Source of the DNA: Saccharomonospora amisosensis
GTDB taxonomy: Bacteria > Actinomycetota > Actinomycetes > Mycobacteriales > Pseudonocardiaceae
DNA length: 64,000 nt
Direction: 5' to 3'
NCBI RefSeq assembly: GCF_011761185.1
Contig: NZ_JAAOYM010000001.1
Location: forward strand, 3,224,001 to 3,288,000
Below the pieces are notes generated by a model. That model was given only the letters and a program-made list of their open reading frames with translations, was not told where the DNA came from and did no database searches. The position numbers were made by a program, and so were the translations under genes. Within the stretch, counting starts at the first letter, position 1; every line of letters starts with the position of its first letter. This document shows, one piece after another, positions 1 to 8,238 of the stretch.

Positions 1-848
1 GCGCGGTCGTGCTGGTCGGCGGCGAAGGTGTGCTCGGCGCCGATCGACTTCTCCTCCGCCTGCGCGACCACGGGCCGCTGGTCGCGCCCATGCGCCAGCG
101 CGTGCAGGTGTTCACCGGTCGCGACACCCAGCATCCGGCGCAGCCGCTCCAGCGGTGTCGCAGCGATGTCTGCGATGGTGTCCAGGCCGTGCCGCCGCAG
201 GTTCTGCTCGGTCTTGGCGCCGACACCCCACAGCGCGGACACCGGAAGCGGGTGAAGAAACTCCAGCGTCCGTGCCACGGGGACCACCACCATGCCATCA
301 GGCTTGGCCATGCCGGACGCCAGCTTGGCGACGAACTTCACCCCCGCCACCCCGACCGAGCAGGTGATGCCGTGCTCGGCGGCCACCCGCTCACGGATGT
401 GCGCGCCGAGGGCCGCGGGCGTCGTGCGCAGCCGCCGCAGTGCACCGCTGACTTCGAGGAAGGCCTCGTCCAGGCTGAGTGGCTCCACCAGCGGCGTGAG
501 TTCGCGAAAGATCGCCAGCACACCTCGGGAGACCTCGGCGTAGGCACCCCTTGTGGGCGGCAGGTGCACGGCCTGCGGGCACAGCCTGCGTGCCGCACCG
601 ACCGGCATCGCCGAGCGCACGCCGTAGCGCCGGGCAGGGTAGTTGGCCGACAGCACGACCGACCTCGGCCCTGTGCCTGCCACGATCACCGGACGGTCGG
701 CCAACTCCGGCCGCGTCCTGAGCTCGACGGCCGCGAAGAAGGCGTCCATGTCGACGTGCAGCATCCCGCACCCGGTGTCGTCGGGCACGTTTCGCCCTTC
801 GACCCGGAACCGCTGGAAACCGTCCGGCAGCGCCGCGTTCCTTCCCAT
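1..848 (-). CDS. dinB: DNA polymerase IV, Y family (3' end outside the window)
   Basis: Error-prone translesion polymerase. The visible 282 residues run off the left edge, so the little-finger domain is missing. Motifs in order: HVDMDAFFAAVE (palm, first catalytic Asp), YPARRYGVRSAMP, SLDEAFLEV (catalytic Asp-Glu), and CSVGVAGVKFVAKLAS, followed by the helix-hairpin-helix region around LWGVGAKTEQNLRRHG. The start at 848 (ATG) gives a roughly 28-residue leader before MLHVDMDAFF. An internal ATG at 764 would remove it, but I believe a similar leader is common in related actinobacteria. The next minus-strand gene upstream is a methyltransferase. Confidence 0.93.
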   Translation of the reverse strand, partial: MGRNAALPDGFQRFRVEGRNVPDDTGCGMLHVDMDAFFAAVELRTRPELADRPVIVAGTGPRSVVLSANYPARRYGVRSAMPVGAARRLCPQAVHLPPTRGAYAEVSRGVLAIFRELTPLVEPLSLDEAFLEVSGALRRLRTTPAALGAHIRERVAAEHGITCSVGVAGVKFVAKLASGMAKPDGMVVVPVARTLEFLHPLPVSALWGVGAKTEQNLRRHGLDTIADIAATPLERLRRMLGVATGEHLHALAHGRDQRPVVAQAEEKSIGAEHTFAADQHDR

Positions 849-888
849 CGCTGGTGAGCCTACGTGCCGCCACCGACGATATGGGGGT

Positions 889-1653
889 TCACGCGGGGCG
901 GCGGGCCAGTGCGTGCAGTCGGCCGGCGATGTCGCGCAGCGGAGGGACAGCCGCCGCCTCGGCCTCGAACTCGGCCAGTTCGTGCTCCACCGATCCCAGC
1001 TGCGTAGAGGTTTCGGCGGCGGTTCCCACCGGCACGATGTCGGAGACCACCCCGTCGCCCTGGATGAGCACGACCTCCAGGCCCGCGCCCGCGAGCAGTC
1101 CGCGCAGGCCGTCGGTGTCCATTCGCCGCAGCAGCGTCTCGGAGTCGTGGGTGAGCACACCGTCCGGTTCGGCAAGCAGCCTGCGGGCCTCGTCGAGCCT
1201 GCCGGTGAGGGCCCGGTGCAGCACAGCGCCGTGCCGGTTGGCCACAAGCACCGAGACGGCTCCGCCAGGTGCCGTCACCTGAGCCAGTGCCGCCGCGACG
1301 GCGGCTGGGTCGTCGACCACCTCGAGCAGGCCGTGGGCGAGCACCAGATCGGCCGAGGCAGGTCGTACGTGCTCACCGAGGGCGTCGCAGTCGTCGGCCA
1401 CCACCGTGATCCGGTCCACGACGCCGACCTCCGCTGCCCTGCGCTCGAGCGTGGCAAGCGCGTCGAGGTTGGGCTCGACCACGGTCACCAGGCAACCCTG
1501 CGAGGCCAACGGCACCGCCCACGACCCGCTGCCACCACCGACGTCGACCACTCTCGGTTGTTCCGCCCCGCGATCGCGGGCGGCACGCAGCTCAGCTTCC
1601 AGCACTGTCCGCACCGCCGCCGAGGTGTGCCCGGCCGAACTCTCCGTTCGCAT
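889..1653 (-). CDS. SAM-dependent class I methyltransferase
   Basis: 254 residues. The glycine-rich SAM-binding motif I is VVDVGGGSGSWAVPLA (about residue 36 on), followed by the acidic strand-2 end VVEPNLDAL and a DLVLAHGLLEVV motif IV/post-I region, all typical of a Rossmann methyltransferase. The substrate cannot be read from the sequence. I chose ATG 1653; a TTG at 1662 adds three residues. It is transcribed towards dinB and divergent from the ParA-like gene, with about 67 bases between the two starts. Confidence 0.8.
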   Translation of the reverse strand: MRTESSAGHTSAAVRTVLEAELRAARDRGAEQPRVVDVGGGSGSWAVPLASQGCLVTVVEPNLDALATLERRAAEVGVVDRITVVADDCDALGEHVRPASADLVLAHGLLEVVDDPAAVAAALAQVTAPGGAVSVLVANRHGAVLHRALTGRLDEARRLLAEPDGVLTHDSETLLRRMDTDGLRGLLAGAGLEVVLIQGDGVVSDIVPVGTAAETSTQLGSVEHELAEFEAEAAAVPPLRDIAGRLHALARRPA

Positions 1654-1720
1654 GGACGGCAAGCCTAGTTGGGGTGGTCACACGTTCTCACGGTGACCGC
1701 ACACGGCTACGCTCGCAGGC

Positions 1721-2608
1721 GTGCACACGGTCGCCGTACTGAGCCTCAAGGGAGGCGTCGGCAAAACGACGGTCGCTTTGGGGATCGCCTCCGCCGCCCT
1801 GCGCAGGGGAACCCGGACATTGGTGGGCGACCTCGACCCACAGGGCAACGCGACTGCCACGCTCGACCCGCCGTTGACCGACGCGACACTGGCCGACGTG
1901 CTGGAAACGCCCCGGCTGGCCGTTATCAACCGGGCCATCGCGGCGAGCAGCTGGAGCGACCGGCTGGACGTGCTCGTCGGAGCGGAGGAACTCGAGCTGC
2001 TGAACGAGCCGGGCCCGGACAGCCGCAGGATGGAGAACCTCGCCAGGGCACTGGACGAGCTGCGCGCCGCCCCGCGCGGCGAGCCCTACGAGCTCGCGAT
2101 TCTGGATTGCCCACCGTCGTTGGGCAGGCTGACACGTTCGGCACTGATCGCGGCGGACGCCGCACTGCTGGTGACCGAACCCACGATGTACGCGGTGGCG
2201 GGCGCGCAGCGCGCGCTCGAGGCGATCGAGGCGGTGCGCGCCGAGCACAATCCCCGGCTGCGGCCCGCGGGGGTGCTGGTGAACCGGCTGCGCGTGCGTT
2301 CCTACGAGCACCAGTACCGCGTCGAGGAGCTGCGCGAGTCGTTCGGCAGGCTCGTCATGCCCACCGCGATCCCGGACCGGCTGGCCGTGCAGCAGGCACA
2401 GGGCGCGTGCACCCCGATCCACGAGTGGAACTCACCGGGCGCGCAGGAGATCGCCCTCACCTTCAACATGGTGCTCGCCAAGATCCTGCGCTCGAACCGG
2501 GCTGGCAGGCACCGGCTCAGCAGCGACGAGCCCGATGTGCCCTCCGACAACGAGACCACCTCCGAGTTCCCCGCCATCCGCGCGTTCGCCGAGCACGAGA
2601 CCGGCTGA
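1721..2608 (+). CDS. ParA/Soj-family ATPase (MinD/ParA fold)
   Basis: 295 residues. Deviant Walker A KGGVGKTT lies at about residues 10-17, the switch I Asp in DLDPQGNAT, and Walker B in LAILDCPPSLG, so this is a ParA-type P-loop ATPase. No parB or parS-like site is adjacent, so it is probably an orphan rather than the chromosomal partition ATPase. A role in positioning cargo is inference. Start GTG 1721. The stop is three bases before nei2, so the two are likely co-transcribed. Confidence 0.85.
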   Translation: MHTVAVLSLKGGVGKTTVALGIASAALRRGTRTLVGDLDPQGNATATLDPPLTDATLADVLETPRLAVINRAIAASSWSDRLDVLVGAEELELLNEPGPDSRRMENLARALDELRAAPRGEPYELAILDCPPSLGRLTRSALIAADAALLVTEPTMYAVAGAQRALEAIEAVRAEHNPRLRPAGVLVNRLRVRSYEHQYRVEELRESFGRLVMPTAIPDRLAVQQAQGACTPIHEWNSPGAQEIALTFNMVLAKILRSNRAGRHRLSSDEPDVPSDNETTSEFPAIRAFAEHETG

Positions 2609-2611
2609 GCC

Positions 2612-3433
2612 GTGCCCGAGGGTGACACCGTCTTCCTCACCGGGGCGATCCTGCGACGCGCGCTGGTGGGAAGGCGGCTCACGCGCACCGACTTCAGGCA
2701 CCCCGCACTGGCCACGGTCGACCTCGCGGGCACGGAGGTCAGCGCCGTTCGCACGGTGGGCAAGCACCTGTTCGTCCGGTTCTCCTGCGAGTTGAGCCTG
2801 CACAGCCACCTGCGTATGGACGGCTCGTGGCGGGTGTTTCGCCCAGCACAGCGCTGGACCATGCCCGCGCACCAGGCGCGGGTGGTTCTTCAACACCCGC
2901 AGGCCGAGGTCGTCGGCTTTCGATTGCACGACCTCGAACTGCTCGCGACCGGTGAGGAGTCACGGCTTGTCGGCCACCTCGGTCCTGATCTGCTAGACCC
3001 GCACTGGTCAGCCGAGCAGGCCGAAGCCGCCGAACGGGCACTGGCGCGGCAGCCCCGCGAGCAGATCGGGACCGCCTTGCTGGACCAGCGGGTGATGGCT
3101 GGCATCGGCAACGTCTACAAGACCGAGATCTGCTTCCTGCTCGGGGTTTCGCCGTGGACGCCGGTGGCCGAGGTCGACCCGGCCCGGGCCGTGGCGCTGG
3201 CCAGGAGGTTGCTGTCCGCCAATGCGTCGCGGCCACAGCGCAGCACCACTGGCGAAATGGCGGTGGGCCGGCGGACCTGGGTGTACGAACGGACCCGTCA
3301 GGGCTGCCTTCGCTGCGGCGGCCCGGTACGCGTCGCCTCGCAGGGAGCGGGTGTGTTCGCGCGACCGACGTGGTTCTGTCCCCGGTGTCAGCCGGGTCCT
3401 TTCCCCGGTCAGCCATCCGACGCCGGAAAATGA
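2612..3433 (+). CDS. nei2: DNA glycosylase/AP lyase of the Fpg/Nei family, Nei2 type
   Basis: 273 residues. The mature N-terminus PEGDT carries the catalytic Pro and Glu of endonuclease VIII, rather than PELPE of Fpg. The H2TH region contains GIGNVYKTEICFL and the C-terminus has a zinc finger (CLRCGG, then CPRC about 20 residues later). Family knowledge: excises oxidised pyrimidines and cleaves the abasic site by beta/delta elimination. GTG start, three bases after the ParA-like stop. It is followed by the 278-base gap with the unusual leader element. Confidence 0.88.
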   Translation: MPEGDTVFLTGAILRRALVGRRLTRTDFRHPALATVDLAGTEVSAVRTVGKHLFVRFSCELSLHSHLRMDGSWRVFRPAQRWTMPAHQARVVLQHPQAEVVGFRLHDLELLATGEESRLVGHLGPDLLDPHWSAEQAEAAERALARQPREQIGTALLDQRVMAGIGNVYKTEICFLLGVSPWTPVAEVDPARAVALARRLLSANASRPQRSTTGEMAVGRRTWVYERTRQGCLRCGGPVRVASQGAGVFARPTWFCPRCQPGPFPGQPSDAGK

Positions 3434-3435
3434 CG

Positions 3436-3465
3436 TTGCCGCCCACCTCGCCGTTGGCATAGCGT
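3436..3465 (+). promoter_or_regulatory. Candidate promoter of the nei2-pyrD leader
   Basis: TTGCCG (3436-3441) and TAGCGT (3460-3465) are separated by 18 bases and resemble a housekeeping-sigma promoter. It would start a transcript near 3472, only a few bases before the extended Shine-Dalgarno. Spacing fits; the -10 match is modest. Confidence 0.3.
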
Positions 3466-3476
3466 TGCGGTACACG

Positions 3477-3492
3477 AGAAAGGAGGTGGTCC
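3477..3492 (+). promoter_or_regulatory. Extended Shine-Dalgarno, 16-base complement to the 16S rRNA tail
   Basis: AGAAAGGAGGTGGTCC pairs along all 16 bases with the usual actinobacterial 16S 3' end (GGATCACCTCCTTTCT), with a single G-U pair. Ordinary sites in this window match 4-8 bases. It precedes the 12-codon ORF at 3497. The 16S gene is not in the window, so the tail sequence is taken from general knowledge. Confidence 0.75.
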
Positions 3493-3496
3493 TAAG

Positions 3497-3535
3497 TTGA
3501 ATAGCTACAGGACTCGTGAGGTGGCTGTCCGCTGA
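3497..3535 (+). CDS. 12-codon leader ORF (putative)
   Basis: TTG start followed by codons giving MNSYRTREVAVR and TGA. It begins 4 bases after the extended 16S-complementary site, with the AGGAGG core ending 10 bases before the TTG. It is much too short for a folded protein; the likely role is the act of translation itself, as a leader peptide for the structured RNA and pyrD downstream. It could also be fortuitous, with the 16S-complementary segment acting as RNA. Function unknown. Confidence 0.45.
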   Translation: MNSYRTREVAVR

Positions 3536-3573
3536 CAGTCAGCACATGGACCACTCCAGTGGCGTGTGTCTGT

Positions 3574-3703
3574 CGGTGAATACCAGGCAGTCACCGGCCC
3601 CCTGACGCTCCCGAGAGCCGGTCCGACTCGGGCCGTGAACGGCTGACGACGGTCACGGAGTCGCGTCGGGGGTCTTCTCATTTCCGCTGCCGGGTACGGC
3701 AGC
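3574..3703 (+). ncRNA. Candidate structured RNA / leader element upstream of pyrD
   Basis: Consecutive perfect stems can be drawn. Hairpin A pairs CGGTGA 3574-3579 with TCACCG 3591-3596. A closing stem, 3598-3608 with 3663-3672, has ten pairs and one bulged T. Inside it are two abutting hairpins: CCCGAG/CTCGGG (3610-3615 with 3627-3632) and CCGTGA/TCACGG (3633-3638 with 3653-3658), making a three-way junction. A last hairpin, GCTGCCG-GGTA-CGGCAGC (3686-3703), ends 8 bases before the pyrD GTG. This fits a cis-regulatory leader or a stand-alone small RNA. I do not recognise it as a known family. No covariation can be judged from one sequence. Confidence 0.5.
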
Positions 3704-3711
3704 ATTAGCTC

Positions 3712-4776
3712 GTGTTGTTCGACAGGATCCTCCGCCCCGCGCTGTACCGGCTCGGTGGCGGTGACGCCGAGACGGTTCACGATCGCACCGTGCGTGTGCT
3801 GGCGCGGGCCGCGGCCCTGCCGCCGGTGCTCACGGCGCTGCACCGTCGCTACGGCGTCGACGCGCCAGTGAGCATGTTCGGGCTGCGCTTCCCCAACCGG
3901 GTCGGCCTCGCCGCCGGAATGGACAAGGACGGTCGCGCGCTCGCGGCGTGGCCCGCACTCGGCTTCGGCTTCGTCGAGGTCGGCACTGTCACCAAGCTGG
4001 CGCAACCGGGCAACCCGCGACCCCGGCTGTTCACGCTGCCGCGCAGCGAGGCCGTCATCAACCGGATGGGCTTCAACAACGCGGGCGCCGAGGCGCTGGC
4101 ACGGCAGCTCGCGGCCCACGGCAAACCCGCTGTGCCGCTGGGCGTCAGCATCGGCAAATCGAAGGTGACACCACTGCAGGACGCGGTCGCCGACTACTGC
4201 TCCTCGCTGACGACGCTGTACCCCTACGCCGACTACTTCGCCGTCAACGTCAGCTCGCCCAACACACCTGGGCTTCGCTCGCTGCAGGACCGGACCGCCC
4301 TTACCGAACTGCTCGAGCGGTTGCACGACACGACGGTGGGTCTGGCAGGCGCTGCCGGTCGCGCACCGACACCACTGCTTGTCAAGGTCTCCCCCGACCT
4401 GACCGACAACGCGCTCGCCGAACTACTGGAAGTCTGCCTCGAGCACCACGTGGCCGGGATCGTCGCCACCAACACCACGCTGGGCAGGAGCGGCATCGTG
4501 GCGGAGGAGAAGCACGTCGCGGAGCAGCGAGGAGGCCTTTCGGGGCGGCCGCTGACCGAACGCGCAAGGGCAGTGGTGCGCTTCGTACATACCGAGGCGG
4601 GCGATCGGCTTCCGGTGATCGGTGTCGGCGGCATCGTCAGCCCTGACGATGCCGAGCGGATGATCGACGCGGGAGCCGGCCTCGTGCAGCTCTACACCGG
4701 ATTCGCGCTGCACGGTCCCGGCCTCGTACTGCGGGTCAATCGGGCGTTGGCGGCTCGACATGGCGTTGCGTGCTGA
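3712..4776 (+). CDS. pyrD: Dihydroorotate dehydrogenase (quinone), class 2
   Basis: 354 residues. Oxidises dihydroorotate to orotate at the membrane with FMN and quinone, step four of pyrimidine synthesis. Seen: [16 protein letters not shown] (FMN/substrate), [18 protein letters not shown] with the class 2 catalytic Ser, [18 protein letters not shown], and a GVGGI phosphate-binding loop near the C-terminus. The N-terminal [12 protein letters not shown] region matches the membrane-associating extension. GTG start at 3712 has no obvious Shine-Dalgarno; a hairpin ends 8 bases upstream. The last 41 bases overlap the convergent gene on the other strand. Confidence 0.95.
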   Translation: MLFDRILRPALYRLGGGDAETVHDRTVRVLARAAALPPVLTALHRRYGVDAPVSMFGLRFPNRVGLAAGMDKDGRALAAWPALGFGFVEVGTVTKLAQPGNPRPRLFTLPRSEAVINRMGFNNAGAEALARQLAAHGKPAVPLGVSIGKSKVTPLQDAVADYCSSLTTLYPYADYFAVNVSSPNTPGLRSLQDRTALTELLERLHDTTVGLAGAAGRAPTPLLVKVSPDLTDNALAELLEVCLEHHVAGIVATNTTLGRSGIVAEEKHVAEQRGGLSGRPLTERARAVVRFVHTEAGDRLPVIGVGGIVSPDDAERMIDAGAGLVQLYTGFALHGPGLVLRVNRALAARHGVAC

Positions 4777-6058
4777 GATGTCGCAGGTAGGCGCGCCAGC
4801 AGCCGAACGAGGTCACGTCGGTGCCCTCGGCGGCTGCCGGTTCGCACAGGATGCCCGTGACCGTCCTGCCGTCGGCAAGCTCGACCCCGCCGAGCGTGAG
4901 CGGAGCCGGTAGCCGGGTGGCGAAGCCGCTAAGAGCGGCGGGCGAGATCAGCCAGCGCTCGCCGAGCAACCGGGCGCCGTCCTCGGCGGCGAACACACCC
5001 GCCTTCGGAGAGCCGCCCGGCAAGGCGATCATGCGGTAGCGCTGGGCGGTTTCGACGAGTCCCGCGAAGCGCGCACCGAACCGGGCCAGCTCACCGTTGT
5101 CCGGTTGGCCGCGCAGGTAGGCGCCGAACGCGATCAGCTCCACCCCGACGGCGGGATAGGGCGTGGCGGCGTTGGCACTGGTGAGCAGCGCGGCGATGTC
5201 GATGGCTACCTGGTCGTCGAAGGCCTTGGCCAGCACGCCCAGGCCGGAAGGACCGCCCGGCAGCACCACGACGGCCGCGTCCAGCCGTGCCGCGAACTCC
5301 GCAAGGGCGGGTCTCGTGCCCGCACCCGGCAACAGCAGCGCGTCGTTTCCCAGCAGCGTCGCGGCGTACCCGGCACGGACGTCGAGCATGTCCCGCAGCC
5401 GCACCGGGTTGACGACCGCGCCGGTGGCTCGCAGCGTGTCCACGGTGGCGGCCAGGCTGGCTCGCGACTCGGCTGTCAGCTTGGCCAGGTCCGGCTCGCC
5501 AGGCACGGCCACCGAAGGGTGCTCCCCCGCCGCCAGCCGCACCGACGCGGGCCAATCCCTGCCTTCGGGGTCGGAGGCATCAGGCCCGGTGAGGGCGGCG
5601 GCCACGCGCTGGGCGACGTCGATGTCCCTGGCGAGCACCGTCATCGCCGACATCAACGGCACCAGCCCGCGCGTCGGCATGAACGCCACGAGATCTCCAC
5701 AGTACCGGGGCAGCGCCCCGGCGACCACGGCGTCGACGGTTTCCAGCGTCGGCACCCGGCCGGGCGGCTCGTTAGCGGTGGTACCGAGCACCACGGCACC
5801 CGCCCGCACCAAACGTTGACAGAACAGCGGGATGTCGGGCGCGGCAACGGCCACGCCCGCCAGTGGCGGCTCCTCGCCGGTACGCACTCGCTCGTCGACC
5901 GCCTTGGCCTCGATCAGGGTGTCTTCCCGGGAACGGACCGTTAGCCACGGTTCCGGCCTGCCCGCGCGAGCGAGGCCGTCGTAGGCCGCGACGACGCGCT
6001 GGTACGAACTGACCGGCGGGATCGGGACGGTGTCTTCGTCGATGGGAAACGGATTCAC
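4736..6058 (-). CDS. Allophanate-hydrolase-like protein, catalytically degenerate amidase plus AtzF C-terminal domain
   Basis: 440 residues; true allophanate hydrolases are about 600. The N-terminal half aligns by eye with the amidase-signature fold ([35 protein letters not shown]), but the catalytic Lys of the usual VAVKD is Ala and the Gly/Ser-rich segment with the Ser-cisSer pair is absent. The C-terminal third ([43 protein letters not shown]) matches the AtzF C-terminal domain. No urea carboxylase is adjacent. It is therefore probably not an allophanate amidohydrolase; the retained C-terminal domain may carry the activity. GTG start with upstream AAAGGACAG. Its 3' end overlaps pyrD by 41 bases. 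Confidence 0.7.
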   Translation of the reverse strand: MNPFPIDEDTVPIPPVSSYQRVVAAYDGLARAGRPEPWLTVRSREDTLIEAKAVDERVRTGEEPPLAGVAVAAPDIPLFCQRLVRAGAVVLGTTANEPPGRVPTLETVDAVVAGALPRYCGDLVAFMPTRGLVPLMSAMTVLARDIDVAQRVAAALTGPDASDPEGRDWPASVRLAAGEHPSVAVPGEPDLAKLTAESRASLAATVDTLRATGAVVNPVRLRDMLDVRAGYAATLLGNDALLLPGAGTRPALAEFAARLDAAVVVLPGGPSGLGVLAKAFDDQVAIDIAALLTSANAATPYPAVGVELIAFGAYLRGQPDNGELARFGARFAGLVETAQRYRMIALPGGSPKAGVFAAEDGARLLGERWLISPAALSGFATRLPAPLTLGGVELADGRTVTGILCEPAAAEGTDVTSFGCWRAYLRHLSTQRHVEPPTPD

Positions 6059-6092
6059 GCGCCTGTCCTTTCCGCCTGTGACAGTGCTCGTC

Positions 6093-6125
6093 GGGGTACC
6101 CCTCGACCCGGTTCAACCAACCGGG
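6093..6125. promoter_or_regulatory. Palindrome pair upstream of the allophanate-hydrolase-like gene
   Basis: GGGGTACCCC (6093-6102) is a perfect palindrome. CCCGGTT-CAACC-AACCGGG (6107-6125) is a perfect 7-base inverted repeat. Both lie 35-70 bases upstream of the GTG at 6058, where an operator would be expected. The second could also be a small hairpin in the mRNA leader. The rest of 6059-6240 shows no gene. Confidence 0.35.
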
Positions 6126-6240
6126 ATAACCCGTGTACCTCGATTCAAGGCTAGAAACCGCGTGTACCCGAAACGGTATCCGTGAGGTTACTTACGAGTC
6201 TCGCACTGTTACAGCACCACGACTCAGTGCAGCGGGAGGC

Positions 6241-7167
6241 TCAGGAGGACAGATCGCGCAGCGCCAGTGCCAGACCGGCCAGGCGGTCGGTGGCGTCGGT
6301 GAGACCCTCCTTGGCCTGCGACACGCCGCCACTGCTCGCCGCGACCGCCCTGCCTGCCGCGGCCACGAGTGTGCCGTAGCCGTCAAGGCCGTCGTCGAGT
6401 TGTGCACGTAGCGTGCTCACGGCCGAGTCGAGTTCGGCCCGCTCGGCGGCGGGCGCGGATTCTCGGGCACGTTCGATGGACTGCACCCGCGCGGCCAACG
6501 CACGTAGCGCCTTGGCGGCTTCGTCGGCCGTGGCGCGGGCGTCCTGCACCGACAGCTCCGGTACGGCCGCGGCCACGCCGTGCGGCGGCGTTGTGAGCTG
6601 CTTGAGCAGTTCTGCGAGCGAGGCCTCGCTCTCGGCGAGCCGCTCCATCGGCTCCCGTGCGGCGGAACCGAGCGGGGGCAGTTTCTGTGGCTGCGGGCTC
6701 TGCGGCAACTCCGTGCGGTTGAGCCGCACCAGCCGGGTGCCCGAGCGGACGGCGAGGGCTCCGAACAACACCATGGCTATGATGCCGCCGAAGGCACCTT
6801 CCAGGCCGGTCTGGCCACCCACGATTCCGGCGTAGCCACCGGCCGCGTAGAGCACGCTCAGCAGCACGAGCACGACCCACAGGGTCAGCGCGCGCGAGGT
6901 GCGCCGCTTGCGGCGCTGCAGCCTTGCCGCGGGCTCGTTCCAGCGGGTCCACTTGTCTCGGATCTCCGAGACCACCGCCAGTTCGGAGGAAAAGGGGGGC
7001 TGGCCGCCGGGCCTGCTCGCCTGTTCACCCTGCTGCCCTTGCCAGGCTGGTGGGACGTACTTCTGCAGTTTGTCCTGTGCTCGCTGCCGGACCGGGTCGG
7101 GCAGGCGCCGTAGTTGCCGTTCGAGCTTCGCGTTCAACTCGCTGAAGTCACGCTTGTTCGACGCCAT
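6241..7167 (-). CDS. pspM: PspM-like membrane partner of PspA
   Basis: 308 residues. Order: a basic N-terminal segment, two adjacent membrane spans (about residues 90-140, ALTLWVVLVLLSVLYAAGG and a second ending MVLFGALAVRSG), then an Ala-rich region likely to be helical or coiled coil. Named from position: it directly follows pspA, as Rv2743c (PspM) follows Rv2744c in Mycobacterium, and has the same two-span design. Known role there: binds PspA at the membrane in the envelope-stress response. Sequence similarity itself is not verified. It is the last gene of the clgR-pspA-pspM run, 32 bases after pspA. Confidence 0.6.
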   Translation of the reverse strand: MASNKRDFSELNAKLERQLRRLPDPVRQRAQDKLQKYVPPAWQGQQGEQASRPGGQPPFSSELAVVSEIRDKWTRWNEPAARLQRRKRRTSRALTLWVVLVLLSVLYAAGGYAGIVGGQTGLEGAFGGIIAMVLFGALAVRSGTRLVRLNRTELPQSPQPQKLPPLGSAAREPMERLAESEASLAELLKQLTTPPHGVAAAVPELSVQDARATADEAAKALRALAARVQSIERARESAPAAERAELDSAVSTLRAQLDDGLDGYGTLVAAAGRAVAASSGGVSQAKEGLTDATDRLAGLALALRDLSS

Positions 7168-7199
7168 GGTTGCCCACCCGACTCAGTCCGCCAGTCGTC

Positions 7200-8054
7200 T
7201 CATGCCTCGTTCTTCTGCCGCTCCGCCTCAACCCTTGCCTGGATCTCCCGCTGCACGTCCGAGCCGGACGAGGCCGCTCCCGCATCCGAGGCGGCCTTGG
7301 CCTCGGCACCGTCGGTGACCTGCGCCACCGGCTCGCCCTTCATCGAGGCCCTGATCTGCTCCAGCCGGTTGTGTCCAGCCAACTGCGTGGTGGAGTGCTG
7401 CACCTCCAGCATCCTGCCCTGCACGGAGTTCTGGGCGAGTTCGGCGGAACCGAGCGCGGTGGTGTAGCGCTTCTCGATCTTGTCACGGATCTCGTCCAAC
7501 GAGGGGGTGTTGCCGGGGGCCGCGAGTTCGGTCATCTGTGTAAGCGACGCCGACACCTGCTCCTGCATCTTCGCCTGCTCCAGCTGCGAAAGCAGCTTGG
7601 TGCGCTCGGCCAGCTTCTGCTGCAGCATGCTCGCGTTGCGCTCGACGGCCTGCTTGGCCTGCGCCGCGGCCTGCAGAGCCTGGTCGTGCAGGGTCTTGAG
7701 GTCCTCGATGCTCTGCTCCGCCGTGACGAGCTGGGCGGCGAAACCCTCCGCCGCGGTCTCGTACTCCTGCGCCTTCTGCTCGTCGCCCTTCTGGCGGGCC
7801 TCGTCCGCCAGCACCAGCGCCTGCCGGGTGGACGACTGTAGCTTCTCCACCTCGCCGAGCTGGCGGTTCAGCTTCATCTCCAGCTGGCGCTGGTTACCGA
7901 TCACCGACGCCGCCTGCTGCGACAGCGCCTGGTGGTTGCGCTGCGCCTCCTCGATGGCCTGCTGGATCTGCACCTTCGGGTCGGCATACTCATCGACCTT
8001 CGACGAGAACGCCGCCATGAGGTACTTCCAGAACTTCACGAAAGGGTTGGCCAT
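7200..8054 (-). CDS. pspA: Phage shock protein A homologue (PspA/IM30)
   Basis: 284 residues. N-terminal [20 protein letters not shown] amphipathic helix, then long coiled coil (roughly residues 30-220) with the family pattern [17 protein letters not shown]. Equivalent to the mycobacterial 35 kDa antigen. Family role: forms membrane-bound scaffolds that protect a damaged cytoplasmic membrane. The start at 8054 follows a strong GGAGGAG; an in-frame codon seven residues further up was rejected. The 184-base gap to clgR holds no gene. Confidence 0.92.
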   Translation of the reverse strand: MANPFVKFWKYLMAAFSSKVDEYADPKVQIQQAIEEAQRNHQALSQQAASVIGNQRQLEMKLNRQLGEVEKLQSSTRQALVLADEARQKGDEQKAQEYETAAEGFAAQLVTAEQSIEDLKTLHDQALQAAAQAKQAVERNASMLQQKLAERTKLLSQLEQAKMQEQVSASLTQMTELAAPGNTPSLDEIRDKIEKRYTTALGSAELAQNSVQGRMLEVQHSTTQLAGHNRLEQIRASMKGEPVAQVTDGAEAKAASDAGAASSGSDVQREIQARVEAERQKNEA

Positions 8055-8238
8055 CTCCTCCGCCTGCCTTCTCACGTCCCACGGGTCCTTGACCGGGTGA
8101 TCACGGCCTCCCGCTGTCCTGGCAACGCGTGACCCCCGTGTGTGGGTTCCATCGTGTCAGGTAGATGCGCGCCGTACCAGGCGACCCCGAGGGAATTCAG
8201 GGATGGCCCTGACCTGGGCCCGATCCTTCGGGTGGGTG

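Noticed and set aside
3546-3605. ATG-initiated 19-codon ORF inside the pyrD leader
   Set aside because: No Shine-Dalgarno and it overlaps the stems; codon content looks random.
8055-8238. ClgR binding box before pspA
   Set aside because: Only half-matches to the known CGC-N5-GCG type pattern were found.
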